A DNA stretch of 64,000 bases, taken from Verrucomicrobiales bacterium. Lineage in GTDB: Bacteria; Verrucomicrobiota; Verrucomicrobiia; Verrucomicrobiales; DEV007. Made by a program: the position numbers and the translations under genes. The notes under the pieces are model-generated. The model was given only the letters and a program-made list of their open reading frames with translations, did not search any database and was not told the origin of the DNA. The DNA lies in contig PAAG01000047.1 in assembly GCA_002698785.1 (NCBI GenBank), positions 620,001-684,000 of the forward strand, in the 5' to 3' direction. This document shows, in pieces, positions 47,919 through 57,082 of this stretch; position 1 is the first letter of the stretch; every line of letters begins with the position of its first letter.

Positions 47919-49405
47919 GCGATAATGTCGTTCACTACATGCGCCTCTTCCACACCGGTGAGGCGCTGGTTCAAGCCACGGAATTTGAAAGTAAACCGTT
48001 CGTGGTCGATTCCAAGCAAGTGCAGGATCGTCGCGTTCAGGTCACGAATGTGAACCGGATTCTCTGCGATATTGTAGGCGTAATCATCGGTCTGACCGTA
48101 GTCGTATCCACTTTTTACTCCGCCTCCGGCCATCCATAGAGAGAAGCATCGCCCGTGGTGATCACGGCCGGATGTGGATGCACCCAACTCGCCTTGGCTA
48201 TAAACCGTTCGCCCAAATTCACCTCCCCAGATCACGAGCGTGTCCTCAAGCATACCAAGACGCTTCAGGTCTTTCACGAGCGCAGCAGATGCCTGATCCA
48301 CATCCTGACATTGCCGAGGCAACTGTGACTTGATGGAAATATGCTGATCCCAACCGCGGTGAAATAACTGAATAAATCGAACACCGCGCTGAGCCATGCG
48401 CCGAGCCATCAAACAGTTTGCAGCGAACGTTCCCGGACGGCGAGATTCCTCCCCATACAATTCGAAAGTCGACTCCGGTTCGTCAGAGAAGTCCGTCAAC
48501 TCGGGCACCGAGGTCTGCATGCGATATGCCATTTCGTAGGCTTCGATCCGCGCAAGCGTCTCCGGATCTCCGGCAGACTGAGCCTGCTGTCGATTCAAAT
48601 CCCCCAGCGTATCGAGAAGTCGACGACGTGCATCAGCCGAAACTCCGGGAGGATTCTGCAGGTAGAGCACAGGGTTAGCCCCTGGACGCAACATCACTCC
48701 CTGGTGGCTGGATGGAAGATATCCACTCCCCCACAAGCGAGAGAACAATGGCTGACCGGGATTCTTCCCTGTGCCCTGACTTAGCAGAACCATGTAGGCT
48801 GGAAAATTCTCGTTCTCCCTACCAAGTCCATAACTCAGCCACGCCCCCATGGAAGCATGCCCCATCTGTTGAGAGCCGGTATTGATGTAGGTAACGCCCG
48901 GATCGTGATTAATTGCCTCAGTCCACATCGAGCGGACAATTGTCATGTCGTTGGCGATTCCCTGGATATGTGGAATAGGATTCCCGATCCAAGTGCCATG
49001 ATCCCCGCAGCGCTTTCCTCCCCACATCGAACTCACCACAGGAAAATTGCTCTGCCGTGCAGTCATTCCCGTCAACCGCTGCCCACCGCGCACCGAATCC
49101 GGAAGATTACTTCCGTGATGCTCATCGAGGAAACTCTTTCCGTCGAAAAGATCAACGTGACTCGGCCCACCAGACTGGAAAAGATAAATCACCCTCTTCG
49201 CTTTTGGGGCAAAGTGAGGGAGTCCCGGTATGCCTCCACTTCCGGTCGATCTGTGTATATCCAGCGGAGAATTACTGACAGTCTCATTAGCGAGCAACCG
49301 GTTCAAAGCAATTCCCCCAACCCCTGCCGCGGTCGCACCGAACAGCGAACGACGAGTCATCAGCTTTTGCTGTTCTTCACTCCAGGTTTCAATTGTCGTT
49401 TTCAT
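47915..49405 (-). CDS. DUF1501 family protein with Tat signal
   Basis: 496 residues. Twin-arginine signal [18 protein letters not shown] after a 16-residue cytoplasmic tail. Conserved blocks [79 protein letters not shown] are complete. It is the last gene of the sigma / cytochrome / sulfatase / DUF1501 operon, 14 bases after the sulfatase stop. The junction is preceded by TGACCAAAA, like other gene junctions in this window. Confidence 0.91.
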   Translation of the reverse strand: MKTTIETWSEEQQKLMTRRSLFGATAAGVGGIALNRLLANETVSNSPLDIHRSTGSGGIPGLPHFAPKAKRVIYLFQSGGPSHVDLFDGKSFLDEHHGSNLPDSVRGGQRLTGMTARQSNFPVVSSMWGGKRCGDHGTWIGNPIPHIQGIANDMTIVRSMWTEAINHDPGVTYINTGSQQMGHASMGAWLSYGLGRENENFPAYMVLLSQGTGKNPGQPLFSRLWGSGYLPSSHQGVMLRPGANPVLYLQNPPGVSADARRRLLDTLGDLNRQQAQSAGDPETLARIEAYEMAYRMQTSVPELTDFSDEPESTFELYGEESRRPGTFAANCLMARRMAQRGVRFIQLFHRGWDQHISIKSQLPRQCQDVDQASAALVKDLKRLGMLEDTLVIWGGEFGRTVYSQGELGASTSGRDHHGRCFSLWMAGGGVKSGYDYGQTDDYAYNIAENPVHIRDLNATILHLLGIDHERFTFKFRGLNQRLTGVEEAHVVNDIIA

Positions 49406-49419
49406 GGTGTGAATTTTGG

Positions 49420-50739
49420 TCAGGGATTTGGGTAAGTTTCTGCGAGTCGCCTTTGAAAATCGGTAACGACTCCGGGGTTTTGGTTAGCCAGATTAGTGGC
49501 TTCGTCAGGATCGTTCTCGACATCAAACAATTGTATCGGTGCGGTATCCCATTCGTGCACAGTCAGATATTTCGTCGTATCGGCCCCATGATATCTCTGA
49601 AGATATTTCCATCGTCCTTCTCGGATCCAAGCGTATTGAAGCGTATCAAAAGGTTCACCGGGCGTCATGTTGTGAATGGAATATGCAGCTCCAATGACCT
49701 GAGAGCGCTCCTTAGCCATCAAATCAATTCCTGACAGCCCCTCAGGAATATCGAAGCCGCAGAGCTTCACCATTGTGGGGAACAGATCAATTGAACTCGC
49801 GAATCCATCGCGATCACCGCTCTTCAGTTCGCCGGGCAGGGAGAAAAGAATGGGGGTTCGAATTCCGACTTCATAGGGCGACCCTTTCGACTTTGGCGCA
49901 TACTTAAGCCACCAGTCATCTGGCAGTTCGATGGTCGACTCTTCGGCAGCCGCCCATCCGTTGTCACACACATAGACGATCAGTGTGTTTTCAGACAACC
50001 TCCGCTCTTCAAGCATTCCCAGCAACTGCCCACAGGTATCGTCGAACCATTCACACATGGCATAGTAAGTTGCCGTTGCTGGTTCGATATTCTTGTTTTG
50101 ATAGTTCTTCTTGTACTTTTCCTGAGGATTATGAGGTGTGTGGGGAAGAAATGGCGCATACCACAGAAAAAAAGGTTTCTCTTCACTAACTGCCTGGTCG
50201 AGAAAATCGGCAATCGGCTCCATCCCCTCTCTCCCGATCTTCAACCCAACGTCTCCATGGCGCCCACCTTTCTTATAATCCCCATGTGTCATTCCGTGGC
50301 TAAATCCGCCATCTTTCCACGACCCTTCCCACCATTTTCCTGACTGGAATGCAAGGTATCCCCTATCGACAAAAAATCGGACAAGACTCTGCTTTTTGTG
50401 AAACGCCTCCACCACCGGGCGGTCTTCCCGATTCCTCGCTTCCTTCTTGGCAGGACTCACATCATTACCAACAACACCATGTTCGTGTGGATAGAGTCCC
50501 GAAACGATCGAAGCAAGAGAAGGTCGGCAAAGGGGGGAAACGACATACCCTTTTCGATACACAGCACTCCTTTCCGCCAAGGCGTCGAGATTCGGGGTTT
50601 GTACAATGTTGTTCCCCATGAATCCATAGTCCCCCCAACCCTGGTCATCCGAGAGGATGAGGACGACATTTGTCGGTGCCTCCGCAAGAGCGGAGAACAT
50701 TCCCGCAACACTGACCAATATGCTGACAAGGCCTCTCAT
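49420..50739 (-). CDS. Sulfatase family protein with degenerate signature (C-R-P-S-L)
   Basis: 439 residues with a signal peptide ([19 protein letters not shown]). Metal-binding D31-D32, GKWWEG (Trp-type variant of GKWHLG), DNGWAA and the C-terminal [11 protein letters not shown] are present. The modification site reads C71-R-P-S-L75 instead of C-x-P-x-R. The arginine is important for formylglycine recognition in classical sulfatases, so activity is uncertain. The CRPSL form may define a PVC subfamily; I recall similar ones but could not search. It starts one base after the upstream cytochrome gene stop and is certainly in the ECF sigma operon. Confidence 0.87.
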   Translation of the reverse strand: MRGLVSILVSVAGMFSALAEAPTNVVLILSDDQGWGDYGFMGNNIVQTPNLDALAERSAVYRKGYVVSPLCRPSLASIVSGLYPHEHGVVGNDVSPAKKEARNREDRPVVEAFHKKQSLVRFFVDRGYLAFQSGKWWEGSWKDGGFSHGMTHGDYKKGGRHGDVGLKIGREGMEPIADFLDQAVSEEKPFFLWYAPFLPHTPHNPQEKYKKNYQNKNIEPATATYYAMCEWFDDTCGQLLGMLEERRLSENTLIVYVCDNGWAAAEESTIELPDDWWLKYAPKSKGSPYEVGIRTPILFSLPGELKSGDRDGFASSIDLFPTMVKLCGFDIPEGLSGIDLMAKERSQVIGAAYSIHNMTPGEPFDTLQYAWIREGRWKYLQRYHGADTTKYLTVHEWDTAPIQLFDVENDPDEATNLANQNPGVVTDFQRRLAETYPNP

Positions 50740-50740
50740 A

Positions 50741-53700
50741 CTATGACCTTGTCAGTGATTCACTGAGGTTAAAAAGCAAACTGGCAACCTGTGTCCAAAC
50801 GGCCTGTTCAACAGGGTCAACACCGACAGCCAATGGAGATTCACCGACCGATACCAAGGCTTTCGCCGAAGCAGGATCTGAGGAATACCTCTCTTTCTCA
50901 TCGCTCAAGAACGAATCAAGTGCATTGACTTCCGAATCCTCCGGAACTCGGCCGGTGACACGCTCGAAAGCAACCTTGAGTCGCTCGCGCGAATCCATGT
51001 CACCGGTATCGTTCAACAACCTCTCGGCAAACACGCGGAAGGCTTCGGCAAACTGTGGATCGTTCAAAGTAACCAGCGCCTGCAATGGGGTATTGGTGAC
51101 CCCTCGCTCGGTAATGCACATCTCCCGATTGGGAGCGTCAAAAGCGGACATCGCGGGATGAGGACTCGTCCTCTTCAAAAAGGTATAGAGGCTACGCCGG
51201 TAAAGCTTCTCTCCTTTATCGGCTACGAAAACCTGCTTGGTCGCGGGAGTGCTTCCAAAGTGACTCACTTCCTTCCAAAGGCCGGCAGGCTGATAAGGGT
51301 GGACACTTGGCCCGCCTACACGAGGAACTAGCAGTCCGCTCACTGCCAACGCCTGATCTCGAATAAATTCCGCGGAAAGGCGGAAGCGGGGGCCGTGAGA
51401 AAGCAGGCGATTGTTCGGATCTTTTTCCCGCTTCTCAGCAGTTGCAGCCGAGTCCTGTCGATAAGTTGCACTGCTGACCATCTTTCGGATGAGCGCTTTT
51501 TGATCCCAACCATTCTCGACAAAATCCACGGCAAGCCAGTCCAATAACTCAGGGTGGCTCGGCCATTCTCCCTGACTGCCGAAGTCGGCTGTTGTCGCGA
51601 CGATTCCCGTCCCGAAGAATGTTGCCCAGATACGATTCACAGCAACTCGAGCGGTAAGCGGGTGGTCTGGGGAAACCAGCCAATTTGCTAAATCGAGGCG
51701 AGTGGCCTTCTCTGCCGCTTTTATTGGCGGAAGAACTCGCGGGGTCCCGGTCGACACCTTCTCGATCTTTGCATCATATTGTCCACGATCCAGAATATGA
51801 GTTTCCCGTGGGGTTGGGGAAACGTCCATTACCATTGTCGAGTGAGGCTTTGTGAGGACCTGGATTCTTTCTTCCAAATTGGCGATTCTCGTGCGGATAG
51901 CCTCCAACTCCGGGCCATACTCACGAAATGCAGAAAGAACTAACTCTCGCTCGGTATCATTCCAGCCGTCCTCATCCTTCGAAATTGCTGCGGCAAGCTG
52001 ACGGCTAAACCGACTATCCGTATCCTCTCCATCGAACCCATCGATTCTCCAATGATGCGGGAGAGATTGTGGCTTACCAAAAAACACCATCACACTGAGG
52101 TAGGGAGTCTTTTCAGGATTTACCGGTTCATCAAACGTGATGGTCAGGTGAGGTTCCCGGTCCCCTTCCGAGGGTTGCCACCAGTGGAGGTTCCGCTCAT
52201 CAAGGACACCTTCAGGAATATTTTCACCCCCTGTCGAGCTGGCAGTCGCTTTTTCAAAGGTGAGCTGTTTGTAGATATCCACTTGCTTTGCTGGCTGGTT
52301 GTCAGCCGAGACCAGAACCGTCGTTATCATCGGCACACCTTCTGGAAAAGGGGTGAGTTTGCTCGTTTTGGGATTTCGAAGAAAATGGATCCGAATTCCT
52401 TCAAGAGATTCCCCCTCTGGCAACTTCAAGAGATGGCTGAATGCGTTCAACCCCTTGCCCGGCTGCTCAAGAAACACCGATCCATCTTCCCTCACTTCGT
52501 AAGCACCTGGTCGATTCGGGCTTGAGGCATCTTCCGTAGTCAAACTGATGAGATCAAAACCTTCACCTCGAGAGATTTCTTCTTCCTTCACCGTAGCGAG
52601 CCAGGATTGAAACCCTGCACGACTGCTATTGAGCTCCGCCTTTAAACGAGCTAACTCCGTCCTCAACGATTCGAGTTCAGTTTTTGGTATGACCGTATGG
52701 GCCATCATTTTCGGCCCGGCGTTTACCCCTGCATTACCATCGAGCCCCCTGTCACTCAATTCGTTGAAGAAGGCAAAGAACTCATAGTAATCCTTCATCG
52801 AAATGGGATCGTACTTATGATCGTGGCACTGTGCACATGCCATCGTGAGCCCAAGGAACACCTCAGACGTCGTCTTTACCCGGTCCACCGTGTAGTTTGT
52901 CAGGTTTTCTTCCGGGATCGTCCCACCCTCATGTGTGATCATGTGATTCCGATTGAACCCGGTAGCTATAAACTGGGACTCCTTTGCGTCTGGTATGAGA
53001 TCGCCAGCAAGTTGCTCCCTCGCAAACTGATCAAAGGGCATATTCGAATTGTATGCCTGAATCACCCAGTCCCTCCAAAGCCACATGTCACGCCCGCCAT
53101 CAATCGAGTAGCCATTTGTGTCGGCATAGCGAGCCTGATCTAACCATGGCACCGCCATACGCTCACCGAAATGGGGAGAATCAAGAAGCTGCGTGATGAC
53201 ATCCTGCCACGCCTGCTCTCCTCGCTTCTCATAATCCAGGATGAATTGTTCCACTTCATCCGGGGAAGGTGGTAAACCCGTGAGATCCAGACTCAGGCGT
53301 CTGATCAGCGTTCTTGGTTCGGCTTCTTCAGAGGGGCTCATTCCTTCTTCTTCGAGACGAGCAGCAATGAACCCATCGATCTCGTTTTTCTGCCAGTCAG
53401 ACTTCGTATCAGGCACCTCAGCCTTTTCAGGTCTTTGATAGGCCCAGTGTCCCTCATATTGCGCTCCCTCTTCAATCCACCGTTTCAGGATTTGCTTCTG
53501 TTCCTCTGTTAGAACGAGATGGGATTCCGGCGGTGGCATCAATTCATCGGCATCGTCCGATATGATCCGATACCATGCTTCACTCTTCTCGAGGTCTCCC
53601 GGCACAATTGCCTTGTAGCCTCCAAGGTCGGCTACAGCTCCCTCTTTTGTATCGAGACGAAGATCTGCCCGGCGCCCATGCTCATCCGGCCCATGGCAAT

Positions 53701-54277
53701 GAAAGCAAGTCTCCGAAAGAATGGGACGCACATCTCGATTAAACTTGATCGGACGGCTGTTCGAAACTTTCGAAGGAGGCGAATCTTTCAGCCCCGGGTG
53801 GTTGAGCGATCCAGTAGAGTTAATCACCTTCCATGGATCTCGCTGAGAAGTCGAGGAAGCCAACTCCATTGGAGACTCAGAAACAGACACTTCCTCCTCG
53901 CTCTCCTCCACCGTTCTAGTGAGAACAACTTCGTTACCTTCTTCCTCCTCCGGCAATCCATAGATCAGAACGAGAGTTACCAGCGAAATGATCGCCATCG
54001 CGGCAAGCATATACCCATATCGTTCGAGCTTAGAATCGCCTGCCGGGGGCATTTCAGGCACGTCATCTAAAATAGAAATGACATCCCGCCCCGACATTTC
54101 TGTTACTGATCCTCCTGCAGCGGCCAGCCACGTTTCCACGTCGCAATGATCGAGGTAGCGATCCAGTGCCTCGGGCGATTCTCGCAACAACGCTTGAAGC
54201 TCCTCTTTTTCCGATTCGGTAAAAGGACGCTCCGTCAATGTCGCCAGTAATTCGTCTATTCTTTCTTCATCGCTCAT
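50741..54277 (-). CDS. Anti-sigma-like / PSCyt1 / DUF1549 / DUF1553 fusion membrane protein
   Basis: 1178 residues. The N-terminal 75 residues are a cytoplasmic anti-sigma-type helical domain (ERIDELLATLTERPFTESEKEEL, ALDRYLDHCDVETWLAA), followed by one membrane helix (86-107) and a charged, serine-rich linker. The periplasmic part is PSCyt1 (C191-F-H-C-H), DUF1549 (NEIDGFIAARL, LDLTGLPPSP, CAQCH) and DUF1553 (VAVNRIWATFFGTGIV, SHPELLDWLAVDF), with a jelly-roll insert. The gene lies 4 bases downstream of an ECF sigma factor and one base upstream of a sulfatase. I infer that the cytochrome part may sense a periplasmic signal and that the N-terminus holds the sigma factor; such a heme-containing anti-sigma would be unusual. 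The alternative is an unrelated cytoplasmic tail. Confidence 0.85.
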   Translation of the reverse strand: MSDEERIDELLATLTERPFTESEKEELQALLRESPEALDRYLDHCDVETWLAAAGGSVTEMSGRDVISILDDVPEMPPAGDSKLERYGYMLAAMAIISLVTLVLIYGLPEEEEGNEVVLTRTVEESEEEVSVSESPMELASSTSQRDPWKVINSTGSLNHPGLKDSPPSKVSNSRPIKFNRDVRPILSETCFHCHGPDEHGRRADLRLDTKEGAVADLGGYKAIVPGDLEKSEAWYRIISDDADELMPPPESHLVLTEEQKQILKRWIEEGAQYEGHWAYQRPEKAEVPDTKSDWQKNEIDGFIAARLEEEGMSPSEEAEPRTLIRRLSLDLTGLPPSPDEVEQFILDYEKRGEQAWQDVITQLLDSPHFGERMAVPWLDQARYADTNGYSIDGGRDMWLWRDWVIQAYNSNMPFDQFAREQLAGDLIPDAKESQFIATGFNRNHMITHEGGTIPEENLTNYTVDRVKTTSEVFLGLTMACAQCHDHKYDPISMKDYYEFFAFFNELSDRGLDGNAGVNAGPKMMAHTVIPKTELESLRTELARLKAELNSSRAGFQSWLATVKEEEISRGEGFDLISLTTEDASSPNRPGAYEVREDGSVFLEQPGKGLNAFSHLLKLPEGESLEGIRIHFLRNPKTSKLTPFPEGVPMITTVLVSADNQPAKQVDIYKQLTFEKATASSTGGENIPEGVLDERNLHWWQPSEGDREPHLTITFDEPVNPEKTPYLSVMVFFGKPQSLPHHWRIDGFDGEDTDSRFSRQLAAAISKDEDGWNDTERELVLSAFREYGPELEAIRTRIANLEERIQVLTKPHSTMVMDVSPTPRETHILDRGQYDAKIEKVSTGTPRVLPPIKAAEKATRLDLANWLVSPDHPLTARVAVNRIWATFFGTGIVATTADFGSQGEWPSHPELLDWLAVDFVENGWDQKALIRKMVSSATYRQDSAATAEKREKDPNNRLLSHGPRFRLSAEFIRDQALAVSGLLVPRVGGPSVHPYQPAGLWKEVSHFGSTPATKQVFVADKGEKLYRRSLYTFLKRTSPHPAMSAFDAPNREMCITERGVTNTPLQALVTLNDPQFAEAFRVFAERLLNDTGDMDSRERLKVAFERVTGRVPEDSEVNALDSFLSDEKERYSSDPASAKALVSVGESPLAVGVDPVEQAVWTQVASLLFNLSESLTRS

Positions 54278-54281
54278 AGCA

Positions 54282-54839
54282 CTATGAATCTGAAAAATCT
54301 TCGTAATCGAGTTCTCGATGCGATTCTCTTCGAACGCACCGAATCAAATTTTGTCTCGCCCGATGCAGCAATTGGGCAATGGCATTCGCCTTACTTCCCT
54401 CTGACTCACCGACTTCTTCGAGGCTCAGGCCCTTCAGATAGAACTGCTCCACAACCGACTTCTGCCGGTCAGGTAATTTTTGCAGACAAACCTGCAGTAG
54501 ACGCCTCTTACGGCTTTCCTCCTTTTCCCGCTCCTCGTGCCTCGCCTCAACCATATGTTCGAGGTCGGCATCGAGTAAAGGTACGGTCTTCCGGGACTGC
54601 CACTTGCGGCTTTCGTTTCTGTAATGATTCAGAGCGATTGTCCGCATCCAGGCCACAAATTCCGACCCTTTCTCAAAATCGTCCCGCTTGTCCCATACCG
54701 TGAGGTTTGTCGCCTGCAACAGATCTCGCGCATCGGCAAGATTCCCCGTCAAGCGAACCAGATAGCCAAGAACCGGCACCTGAGCACGGTTGAGTTCCGT
54801 CTCAAATTCTGATGTAGGATCGTGTTGCAAAGCCTTCAC
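54282..54839 (-). CDS. ECF sigma factor, Rhodopirellula/Verrucomicrobium type
   Basis: 185 residues. Region 2 has LGYLVRLTGNLADARDLLQATNLTVW and the promoter-melting F-x-x-W-M-R-T-I (FVAWMRTIALNHYRNESRK). Region 4 has the helix-turn-helix (LPDRQKSVVEQFYLKGLSLEEVGESEGSKANAIAQLLHRARQNL). This matches the short ECF sigmas of the rhodopirellula/verrucomicrobium group, which often sit beside a FecR-like or otherwise membrane anti-sigma. The next gene, 4 bases downstream, has exactly such a cytoplasmic N-terminus. It probably transcribes its own operon and other targets. No reliable -35/-10 motif could be identified upstream (54840-55117). Confidence 0.92.
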   Translation of the reverse strand: MKALQHDPTSEFETELNRAQVPVLGYLVRLTGNLADARDLLQATNLTVWDKRDDFEKGSEFVAWMRTIALNHYRNESRKWQSRKTVPLLDADLEHMVEARHEEREKEESRKRRLLQVCLQKLPDRQKSVVEQFYLKGLSLEEVGESEGSKANAIAQLLHRARQNLIRCVRRESHRELDYEDFSDS

Positions 54840-55117
54840 TCCGCAAAGGGATGTTTGTTTTAGTGGGTACTTTACGGTATTTGGAGCGAAATAGCTGGCC
54901 TGTTTGCGGGAGGAACAGTCTCATCCCCCGCCTTCTAGCCATTTCCGAACCGCAAAGAAAGAGCTGGCGCCTGAACCGACACACACACCTTACATGGCTT
55001 GTCTGCAACCCGGTTCGGGAGAGCAGCCTCGTAAATTAAAAACCGCAGCCGCTCGGAATCAAATTAGCGACACACCTTTTACGGCAAAGAGAAGCTCGAT
55101 CAAGCAAGCTTCCAGGA

Positions 55118-55990
55118 TCACAGAGGATACCTCTTTTTCATATCGAGATATGCAAGGTTAGACACCTCTCGAATGACGTCGGCACGTCGGGAAATCCATG
55201 ACCCATAGGAGGTGCTCCGCTTACCGCTCTCGATCACCCCTACCACGATGTAAGGATAACTGCGTCCGTTTCGGCCTCGCGCAACGAGTATCCCCATATC
55301 TCCACAACACATCGCCGTGCTTCCCGTCTTGTTGTAAACGGCAGTCCCCTTCGGAATGTGTCGGCAATCATAATAGAGTCGATCGATACCGGGTAGAGCC
55401 ATGACTCGGAGCATCTCCTTCGAATACGGAAGCTGCCCTTTCCAGAGCGCGCTCAGGAAATTTGTGTAATCCGCAGCCGATCCTTTATTGCGATAGGTGC
55501 GCCCGTTGCTTGGAATGTACTCAACCAGACTCAACTGACGACACAACGCGGGATAGTGTTTTTTCAGCAATGCCTCGGTAGCCGCTGGGCCACCCGTCTG
55601 TCTCATGACCCAGTTGGTGGACTCATTGTTACTCTTCTGAATCATGAGCTCCATGTGGCGTCGGCTCGCGGAACCGTAGATAATTCTTCCGGCCTGGACT
55701 TGATGGAAAAAAGCGAGAGCCAGATAGGGCTTCACCATACTGGCAGCTTGAAGCTGAGAATTCTCGTTAATACTCACCAGCTTCTTCCCGGAAGTAAAAT
55801 CATAGACTACCCAGGCTGTCCTCTCATACCCATGAATCACTCCCTTTCGCCGCAGACCTTTGACATACGACTCCACACTGCTCTCCAGAGGGCTGTTGAT
55901 CGCGCCCTGAACAGGAGCGATCTGCAAGGCGAACAGTGCGGTTAGAATGGAAAAAGTGGATATGTGACGAAGCAGCCGGTGATTCCTCAT
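55118..55990 (-). CDS. Beta-lactamase-fold serine hydrolase
   Basis: 290 residues with a signal peptide (STFSILTALFALQIAPVQGA). Active-site motifs of the penicillin-recognising fold are complete: S84-M-V-K87, S120-N-N122 and K221-T-G. The general-base glutamate of class A beta-lactamases (E-x-x-L-N) is not visible, so it looks more like a D-alanyl-D-alanine peptidase or a class A-like relative than a true lactamase. It probably acts on peptidoglycan in the periplasm. It is a single gene on the minus strand between the sigma operon and the desulfonation cluster. Confidence 0.83.
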   Translation of the reverse strand: MRNHRLLRHISTFSILTALFALQIAPVQGAINSPLESSVESYVKGLRRKGVIHGYERTAWVVYDFTSGKKLVSINENSQLQAASMVKPYLALAFFHQVQAGRIIYGSASRRHMELMIQKSNNESTNWVMRQTGGPAATEALLKKHYPALCRQLSLVEYIPSNGRTYRNKGSAADYTNFLSALWKGQLPYSKEMLRVMALPGIDRLYYDCRHIPKGTAVYNKTGSTAMCCGDMGILVARGRNGRSYPYIVVGVIESGKRSTSYGSWISRRADVIREVSNLAYLDMKKRYPL

Positions 55991-56094
55991 AGCGGATTCG
56001 AAGATGTCTGTTGGAAAATCAGGAGAGGTGCGGAAAAAATCCGCCTGTCGATATCATCGCACATTATTTAAGAAATGCGAATTATCTATCATTT

Positions 56095-56106
56095 CCGTAA
56101 TTACGG
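56095..56106. repeat. 12-base perfect palindrome
   Basis: CCGTAATTACGG in the AT-rich region 105 bases upstream of the serine-hydrolase start. It is a candidate operator for that gene, but no second copy was found and no cognate regulator is nearby. Confidence 0.35.
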
Positions 56107-56124
56107 TAGCAACCAAAGAAACGG

Positions 56125-56142
56125 ATTCACCCAATGGTGAAT
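56125..56142. terminator. inverted repeat after the isomerase gene
   Basis: ATTCACC-4-GGTGAAT, a perfect 7-base-pair stem. Read on the minus strand it lies 31 bases after the isomerase stop and is followed by a T-rich stretch (CCGTTTCTTTGG), so it is a plausible terminator for the leftward desulfonation cluster. Confidence 0.5.
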
Positions 56143-56172
56143 TAGGCGAATTCCACGCGAGATCCGCCCATT

Positions 56173-57072
56173 TCAGGACGGATCTACTGCCCGATAGGCC
56201 TCGACGACGGCCATATCTCCCTCTTTTCCTTTCATCGAATTTCCATGTTCCATCCCGATGATTCCGGCAAAACCCTGCTCCTTGAGATGCGAAAACACCT
56301 TGGCGTAATTGATTTCGCCCGTTCCGGGTTCTTTTCGGCCGGGATTGTCCCCCACCTGGACATACCCGATTTGGTCACGACAGAGATCAAAAAGAGGGAT
56401 GATATTTCCCCCCGCGATCTGCTGATGGTAAATATCGTAGAGCACCTTGCAATTGGGATGGCCTACCGCGTCACAGATCAAAAAGCCCTCAGTCACTGTC
56501 TGAAGAAACGAACCAGGATGGTTTGTAAACCGATTCAAGGGTTCCATGACCATGGTGATATTGTGCGGTTCTACAATCTCAGACGCTCTCCGCAGAAGAT
56601 CGATGCAGTTTGAAAACTGGATCTCTCTCGGCCACCGAGGGTCGACCTGACCGGACACAAGCGTCATGTAACCCGCATTCACCCGCTTCGCTGTCTCTAC
56701 CGTTTCACTGATCTGCTTCAGAACAATGTCATGCGCTTCCTTGTCCCGAGACGCAAAATTCAGCTCCCCGATTCCAGTCTTGGCAGAAACGACACCCATC
56801 GTCATTCCCAGCTTCTCCATCAGAGCTCCGACCGCCTTCTGGTCTTCGACCGGACGTGAGCTCATGCCATTATCTTCCCAAGCGCGAAAACCGTGATCGT
56901 AAGCGAACTGGATCTCATCAAGCAAACCACCCGGAGCGACATTCTTGAACATCCCAAAATGGGGAGCGTAATTCAGGGCAAAAGGATCGCTCGCTTCTAC
57001 AGCCCAGCTCGTAGAGAAAGCAGTAGCAGCGACCGAAGAAGAGGAAAGTGATAGGAAATTTCTACGATTCAT
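56173..57072 (-). CDS. Tat-exported TIM-barrel sugar isomerase/epimerase-like protein
   Basis: 299 residues from the ATG ending at 57072, which begins with a twin-arginine signal (MNRRNFLSLSSSSVAATAF); the frame extends 27 codons further upstream but overlaps the preceding gene. The mature part is an AP-endonuclease-2-type barrel: GRAWEDNGMSSRP-like entry, GYMTLVSGQ, MVMEPLNRF (E and metal site), VLYDIYHQQIAGG, VGDNPGRKEPGTGEINY, GIIGMEHGNS. This is the hydroxypyruvate isomerase / sugar-phosphate isomerase superfamily. It is the last gene of the YeiH-FMN reductase-monooxygenase-aldo/keto reductase run. Export by Tat is common for such PVC proteins; the substrate is unknown. Confidence 0.87.
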   Translation of the reverse strand: MNRRNFLSLSSSSVAATAFSTSWAVEASDPFALNYAPHFGMFKNVAPGGLLDEIQFAYDHGFRAWEDNGMSSRPVEDQKAVGALMEKLGMTMGVVSAKTGIGELNFASRDKEAHDIVLKQISETVETAKRVNAGYMTLVSGQVDPRWPREIQFSNCIDLLRRASEIVEPHNITMVMEPLNRFTNHPGSFLQTVTEGFLICDAVGHPNCKVLYDIYHQQIAGGNIIPLFDLCRDQIGYVQVGDNPGRKEPGTGEINYAKVFSHLKEQGFAGIIGMEHGNSMKGKEGDMAVVEAYRAVDPS

Positions 57073-57082
57073 AGGGGTTTTG

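Noticed and set aside
54284-54703. 139-residue plus-strand frame opposite the ECF sigma gene
   Set aside because: Opposite a clearly conserved sigma factor, with low-complexity composition and no ribosome site.
54945-55018. CCGAACCG / CGGTTCGG inverted repeat as an ECF promoter or terminator
   Set aside because: The arms are 58 bases apart, no -10 element with correct spacing was found, and the repeat is too short to be significant at that distance.
55118-55990. Antibiotic resistance beta-lactamase
   Set aside because: The S-x-x-K, S-x-N and K-T-G motifs exist, but the E-x-x-L-N general-base motif of class A enzymes is not seen and there is no mobile context; a peptidoglycan-type hydrolase is more likely.
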